8,675 bases of DNA from Prevotellaceae bacterium UBA711 (GTDB lineage Bacteria > Bacteroidota > Bacteroidia > Bacteroidales > Bacteroidaceae): positions 1 through 8,675 of the forward strand of contig DBLZ01000076.1 in the NCBI GenBank assembly GCA_002297545.1. Direction: 5' to 3'. Shown in pieces: positions 5,020 to 8,675 of the stretch. How positions within the stretch are numbered: the stretch's first letter is position 1; every line of letters begins with the position of its first letter. The position numbers and the translations under genes were made by a program. A model generated the notes under the pieces. The model searched no databases. It was not told where the DNA came from and saw only the letters and a program-made list of their open reading frames with translations.

Positions 5020-6879
5020 ATGGCAGATAGTAAAGCAAGACTTTTCTCGGACTTTACCGCCCCCTCGGCCCAGCAATGGCGCGAGAAGATTGAGGTAGAC
5101 CTCAAGGGCGCGGACTATCAGAAGAAGATGGTATGGAGAACCAACGAAGGCTTCTCCATGGAACCATTCTACCGCAAGGAGGATGTGGACTCTCTGGCTA
5201 CGGTGAATGCCCTGCCGGGCGAGTACCCGTACGTCCGTGGCAATAGGGCGGCCGACAACGCATGGCATGTGCGCCAGGATATCAAGTGCGGCGACTGTGC
5301 CAAGGAGGCCAATGCCAAGGCTTTGGACATTCTGAACCGCGGTGTGGATTCATTGGGCTTCAAGATACCCGGTGAGATGGTGAGCAAGGAGTATGTGGAG
5401 ACCCTGTTGGACGGTATCCTGGCTGACTGCGTGGAGTTGAACTTCCGCACTTGCCAGCGTCACAGCGTGGAACTGGCTCAGATCCTCGTGACCTATTTCG
5501 AGGCCAAGGGTTATGACAAGGCTCGTATCGAAGGCAGCATTTGTTTCGATCCGCTGGAGAAGATGGTGATGAAGGGTAAGGACACGGAGAAGATGATTCC
5601 CGTGGCCAAGACACTGGTGGAGACATTGGCGGACTTCCCCTTGTTCCGTGCCGTGGCAGTGAACGCCTACAAGTTGACCGATGCCGGAGCCTACAGTTAC
5701 CAAGACCTGGGCTATGCCTTGGCTTGGGGCAACGAGTACATGTCCCAGCTGACCGAGGCCGGAGTGTCCGCAGAGCTGGCCGCACAGAACATCAAGTTCA
5801 ACCTTGGCATCAATGGTGTCTACTTCATGGAAATAGCCAAGTTGCGCGCCGCACGTATGCTGTGGGCGCACATTGTGGGCCAGTACACCGAGTGCAAGGA
5901 GGCAGCCAAGATGCACGTGTGCGCATATACCACTACTTATAACCAAACAGTGTTCGACAGCTATGTGAACATGCTGCGTTCCCAGACCGAGGCCATGAGT
6001 GCCGCCTTGGGTGGAGTGGAGAGTATGGTGGTGGTTCCTTTTGACGCTCCATACGAGACTCATACGGACTTTGCCGAGCGTATAGCTCGCAACCAGCAGC
6101 TCCTGTTGAAGGACGAGTGCCATTTCGACCGCATGGTGGACGTTGCCGGCGGTTCTTACTTTATAGAGCAACTGACCAAGTCGCTGAGCGAACAGGCATG
6201 GAAACTCTTCCTCGCCGTAGAGGAACAGGGCGGCTTCCTGGCTGCCGTGAAGGCAGGCGCAGTGCAGGGCGTTATCAACGAGACCAATGCCAAGCGCCAT
6301 GCCGATGCAGGCAAGCGCAAGGAATTCCTCTTGGGTACCAACCAATTCCCCAACTTTACGGAGAAGAGCGAGGGCAAGGAACCCGTGGCTTGCTGCTGCA
6401 AGGGCACATGCGGTTGTGGCGAGAAGCCCGTTATCGAGGCTATACAGAGCAGCCGTTTGGCCAGCGACTTCGAGACATTGCGCCTGACCACGGAAAAGGC
6501 CGCCAAGGTACCCGTGGCATTCATGCTGACGATAGGCAACCTGGCCATGCGTCAGGCTCGTGCACAGTTCTCTTGCAACTTCCTGGCCGCCGCCGGTTAC
6601 AAGGTAGTTGACAATCTCGGCTTCAAGACCGTGGAAGAGGGCGTGGACGCTGCATTGGCCGTAGGCGCCGACATTGTGGTGATCTGTTCCAGCGACGACG
6701 AGTATGCCGAGTACGCGATACCCGCATTCCAGTATCTGAATGGCCGCGCAATGTTCGTGGTAGCAGGCGCTCCCGCATGCACCGAGGACTTGCAGAAGGC
6801 AGGCATCGAGAACTTCATCCACGTCCGTGTGGACCAATTGAAGACGCTCAAGGAGTATAACGCTAAACTTGGTATCTAA
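5020..6879 (+). CDS. mutA: Methylmalonyl-CoA mutase small (beta) subunit
   Basis: The 619-residue product is the non-catalytic partner of MutB in the cytoplasmic heterodimer that interconverts succinyl-CoA and methylmalonyl-CoA. Residues about 20-440 form the degenerate TIM barrel; LGINGVYFMEIAKLRAARMLWAHI matches the barrel segment also seen in MutB (about 284-305 there). The C-terminal part (about 495-619) keeps the cobalamin-domain fold, but the DxHxxG cobalt-ligand motif is absent: the equivalent stretch reads LTIGNLAMRQARAQ. This is normal for MutA. The linker carries an unusual Cys cluster, CCCKGTCGC at 458-466. The ATG follows an A-rich leader (ATTAAAAA) with no Shine-Dalgarno, and in-frame stops lie just upstream, which fixes the start. 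It is first in the mutAB operon, 4 bp before mutB. Confidence 0.95.
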   Translation: MADSKARLFSDFTAPSAQQWREKIEVDLKGADYQKKMVWRTNEGFSMEPFYRKEDVDSLATVNALPGEYPYVRGNRAADNAWHVRQDIKCGDCAKEANAKALDILNRGVDSLGFKIPGEMVSKEYVETLLDGILADCVELNFRTCQRHSVELAQILVTYFEAKGYDKARIEGSICFDPLEKMVMKGKDTEKMIPVAKTLVETLADFPLFRAVAVNAYKLTDAGAYSYQDLGYALAWGNEYMSQLTEAGVSAELAAQNIKFNLGINGVYFMEIAKLRAARMLWAHIVGQYTECKEAAKMHVCAYTTTYNQTVFDSYVNMLRSQTEAMSAALGGVESMVVVPFDAPYETHTDFAERIARNQQLLLKDECHFDRMVDVAGGSYFIEQLTKSLSEQAWKLFLAVEEQGGFLAAVKAGAVQGVINETNAKRHADAGKRKEFLLGTNQFPNFTEKSEGKEPVACCCKGTCGCGEKPVIEAIQSSRLASDFETLRLTTEKAAKVPVAFMLTIGNLAMRQARAQFSCNFLAAAGYKVVDNLGFKTVEEGVDAALAVGADIVVICSSDDEYAEYAIPAFQYLNGRAMFVVAGAPACTEDLQKAGIENFIHVRVDQLKTLKEYNAKLGI

Positions 6880-6883
6880 TCTT

Positions 6884-8675
6884 ATGGCACGCAAATCATT
6901 TAACAACATAGACATCTTTGCCGGTATTGAGGCAAAGAACGGCCTGCAGTGGCAACAGGAGAATGGTATCACCGCCAACTGGAAGACTGCCGAGCAGATA
7001 GACATTCAGCCCGTATATACAAAGGAAGACCTCGAGGGCATGGAGCACCTGGACTTTGCCGCAGGTATCCCTCCCTTCCTCCGTGGCCCCTATAGCATGA
7101 TGTATCCCTTCCGTCCGTGGACCATACGTCAGTATGCCGGTTTCTCCACGGCCGAGGAGTCAAATGCTTTCTACCGTCGCAACCTGGCTTCCGGACAGAA
7201 AGGCCTGTCCGTGGCTTTCGACCTCCCCACACATCGTGGCTACGACCCCGACAATGAACGCGTGGTTGGCGATGTGGGCAAGGCCGGTGTGAGCATCTGC
7301 TCTCTGGAGAATATGAAGACCCTCTTCGCAGGCATTCCCCTGAACAAGATGTCCGTCTCCATGACCATGAACGGTGCCGTGCTGCCCATCCTGGCATTCT
7401 ACATCAATGCCGGTCTTGAGCAGGGCGCACAGCTGGAGGAGATGGCGGGTACCATCCAGAACGATATCTTGAAGGAGTTCATGGTGCGCAACACCTACAT
7501 TTATCCGCCTTCATTCTCCATGAAGATTATCGCCGACATCTTCGAGTTTACCTCACAGAAGATGCCCAAGTTCAACAGCATATCCATCTCCGGCTACCAC
7601 ATGCAGGAGGCAGGTGCCACGGCCGACATCGAGTTGGCATACACCCTGGCCGACGGTATGGACTACCTGCGTGCGGGTATCAACGCCGGCATCGACGTGG
7701 ATGCTTTTGCCCCCCGTCTGAGCTTCTTCTGGGCTATCGGCGTCAACCATTTCATGGAAATCGCCAAGATGCGTGCAGGCCGTCTCCTGTGGGCGAAGAT
7801 AGTGAAGAGCTTCGGTGCCAAGAACCCCAAGTCCATGGCTCTGCGTACCCACTCACAGACCTCAGGCTGGTCGCTCACCGAGCAGGATCCCTTCAACAAC
7901 GTGGGCCGTACCTGCATCGAGGCCATGGCTGCCGTCCTGGGTCACACCCAGTCACTGCACACCAACGCCTTGGACGAGGCCATAGCATTGCCTACCGACT
8001 TCTCTGCACGTATCGCGCGTAACACGCAGATATACATCCAGAACGAGACACAGGTGTGCAAGCACATCGATCCATGGGCAGGTTCCTACTATGTGGAGAA
8101 GCTCACCCAGGAACTCTACACCAAGGCCTGGGAGCACATTGAGGAGATCGAGAAACTGGGCGGTATGGCCAAGGCCATCGAGACAGGTCTGCCCAAGATG
8201 CGTATCGAGGAGGCCGCAGCCCGCACTCAGGCACGTATCGACTGTGGCACGCAGACCATCGTAGGCGTGAACAAGTACCGTCTGGACCACGAGGATCCCA
8301 TCGACATCCTGGAAATCGACAACACCGCCGTGCGTCTACAGCAGGAGGCTGCCCTCAAGGAACTGAAGGCCAACCGCGATGAGGCTCAGGTCAAGGCCGA
8401 CCTCGAAGCCATCACACGTTGTGTACAGGAGTTCCAGGACGGCAAGAAGAGCCAGGACAACCTGCTCGACCTCGCCGTCCGTGCCGCCGGCCATCGTGCT
8501 ACGCTCGGTGAGATTTCCGATGCCTGCGAAGATGTAGTAGGGCGTTATAAAGCTGTAATCAGAACAATTTCAGGCGTGTATTCAAGCGAAACAAAACAGG
8601 ACGCCGACTTCCAGCGCGCCCAGCAGATGACAGCCGAATTTGCCAAGCGCGAAGGCCGTCAGCCCCGTATCATGA
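6884..8675 (+). CDS. mutB: Methylmalonyl-CoA mutase large (alpha) subunit, partial
   Basis: The frame opens with ATG (MARKSFNNID) and stays open for 597 codons to the window edge; a full protein is about 715 residues. It is the catalytic subunit, rearranging succinyl-CoA and (R)-methylmalonyl-CoA by an adenosylcobalamin radical mechanism, feeding propionate formation. The substrate-binding TIM barrel is complete. Key residues known from the Propionibacterium enzyme are present at a constant offset of five: Tyr84 (Tyr89 there), Arg202 in VRNTYIYPP (Arg207), and Tyr238-His239 in SGYHMQEAGA (Tyr243-His244). RTHSQTSGWSLTEQDP (321-336) is also typical. The window ends at GRQPRIM, just where the cobalamin-binding domain with its DxHxxG motif should begin, so that domain is not seen. 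The start lies 4 bp after the mutA stop, consistent with a tightly coupled operon; no Shine-Dalgarno is visible. Confidence 0.96.
   Translation, partial: MARKSFNNIDIFAGIEAKNGLQWQQENGITANWKTAEQIDIQPVYTKEDLEGMEHLDFAAGIPPFLRGPYSMMYPFRPWTIRQYAGFSTAEESNAFYRRNLASGQKGLSVAFDLPTHRGYDPDNERVVGDVGKAGVSICSLENMKTLFAGIPLNKMSVSMTMNGAVLPILAFYINAGLEQGAQLEEMAGTIQNDILKEFMVRNTYIYPPSFSMKIIADIFEFTSQKMPKFNSISISGYHMQEAGATADIELAYTLADGMDYLRAGINAGIDVDAFAPRLSFFWAIGVNHFMEIAKMRAGRLLWAKIVKSFGAKNPKSMALRTHSQTSGWSLTEQDPFNNVGRTCIEAMAAVLGHTQSLHTNALDEAIALPTDFSARIARNTQIYIQNETQVCKHIDPWAGSYYVEKLTQELYTKAWEHIEEIEKLGGMAKAIETGLPKMRIEEAAARTQARIDCGTQTIVGVNKYRLDHEDPIDILEIDNTAVRLQQEAALKELKANRDEAQVKADLEAITRCVQEFQDGKKSQDNLLDLAVRAAGHRATLGEISDACEDVVGRYKAVIRTISGVYSSETKQDADFQRAQQMTAEFAKREGRQPRIM

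Noticed and set aside
6505..6560. Loss of the DxHxxG cobalamin-ligand motif in MutA as a sign of a decayed gene.
   Set aside because: The small subunit of this heterodimeric enzyme normally lacks the motif, and the frame is intact with a well-placed partner gene.
5350..7005. A 551-codon open frame on the minus strand across most of mutA and the start of mutB.
   Set aside because: It lies fully antisense to well-recognised genes. Its Cys/His/Leu-rich composition has no family resemblance and comes from the codon bias of the sense strand.

Overview
The window looks like chromosomal DNA from a member of the Bacteroidales (Bacteroides/Prevotella-type gut bacteria), at a fairly high G+C for that order as judged by eye. 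Four things suggest this. There is an adjacent mutA-mutB pair for methylmalonyl-CoA mutase. Start codons are preceded by A-rich sequence or nothing notable rather than Shine-Dalgarno motifs. The one large intergenic region carries TAnnTTTG-type -7 promoter elements. A short Ser-Asp 9-bp repeat is embedded in a coding gene. Genus cannot be decided from the sequence.

Layout, left to right. Positions 1-280 hold no convincing gene, only hairpins and small repeats. Three genes then run leftward on the minus strand: an endonuclease/exonuclease/phosphatase-fold lipoprotein (281-1126), DNA topoisomerase III topB (1209-3161), and an aspartate:alanine-exchanger-family transporter with two TrkA-C domains (3158-4861). 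They are transcribed in the order transporter, topB, lipoprotein. The transporter stop and topB start overlap as ATGA; an 82-bp gap with a hairpin separates topB from the lipoprotein gene. A 158-bp divergent promoter region (4862-5019) follows. On the plus strand come mutA (5020-6879) and, 4 bp later, mutB (6884 onward), which is cut by the window edge just before its cobalamin-binding domain.

Functionally, MutA and MutB form the adenosylcobalamin-dependent mutase that interconverts succinyl-CoA and methylmalonyl-CoA, the central step of the succinate-propionate pathway. The divergent transporter belongs to a family that includes amino-acid exchangers and a known succinate exporter, so dicarboxylate or amino-acid traffic connected with this pathway is a reasonable but untested idea. 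topB and the lipoprotein appear to be downstream passengers with no obvious metabolic link.

No undescribed multi-gene system is visible. The observations most worth checking are the three-copy TAmTTTTrCC motif and overlapping inverted repeat in the divergent promoter region, the Cys cluster in the MutA linker, and the 9-bp repeat that has entered topB in frame.
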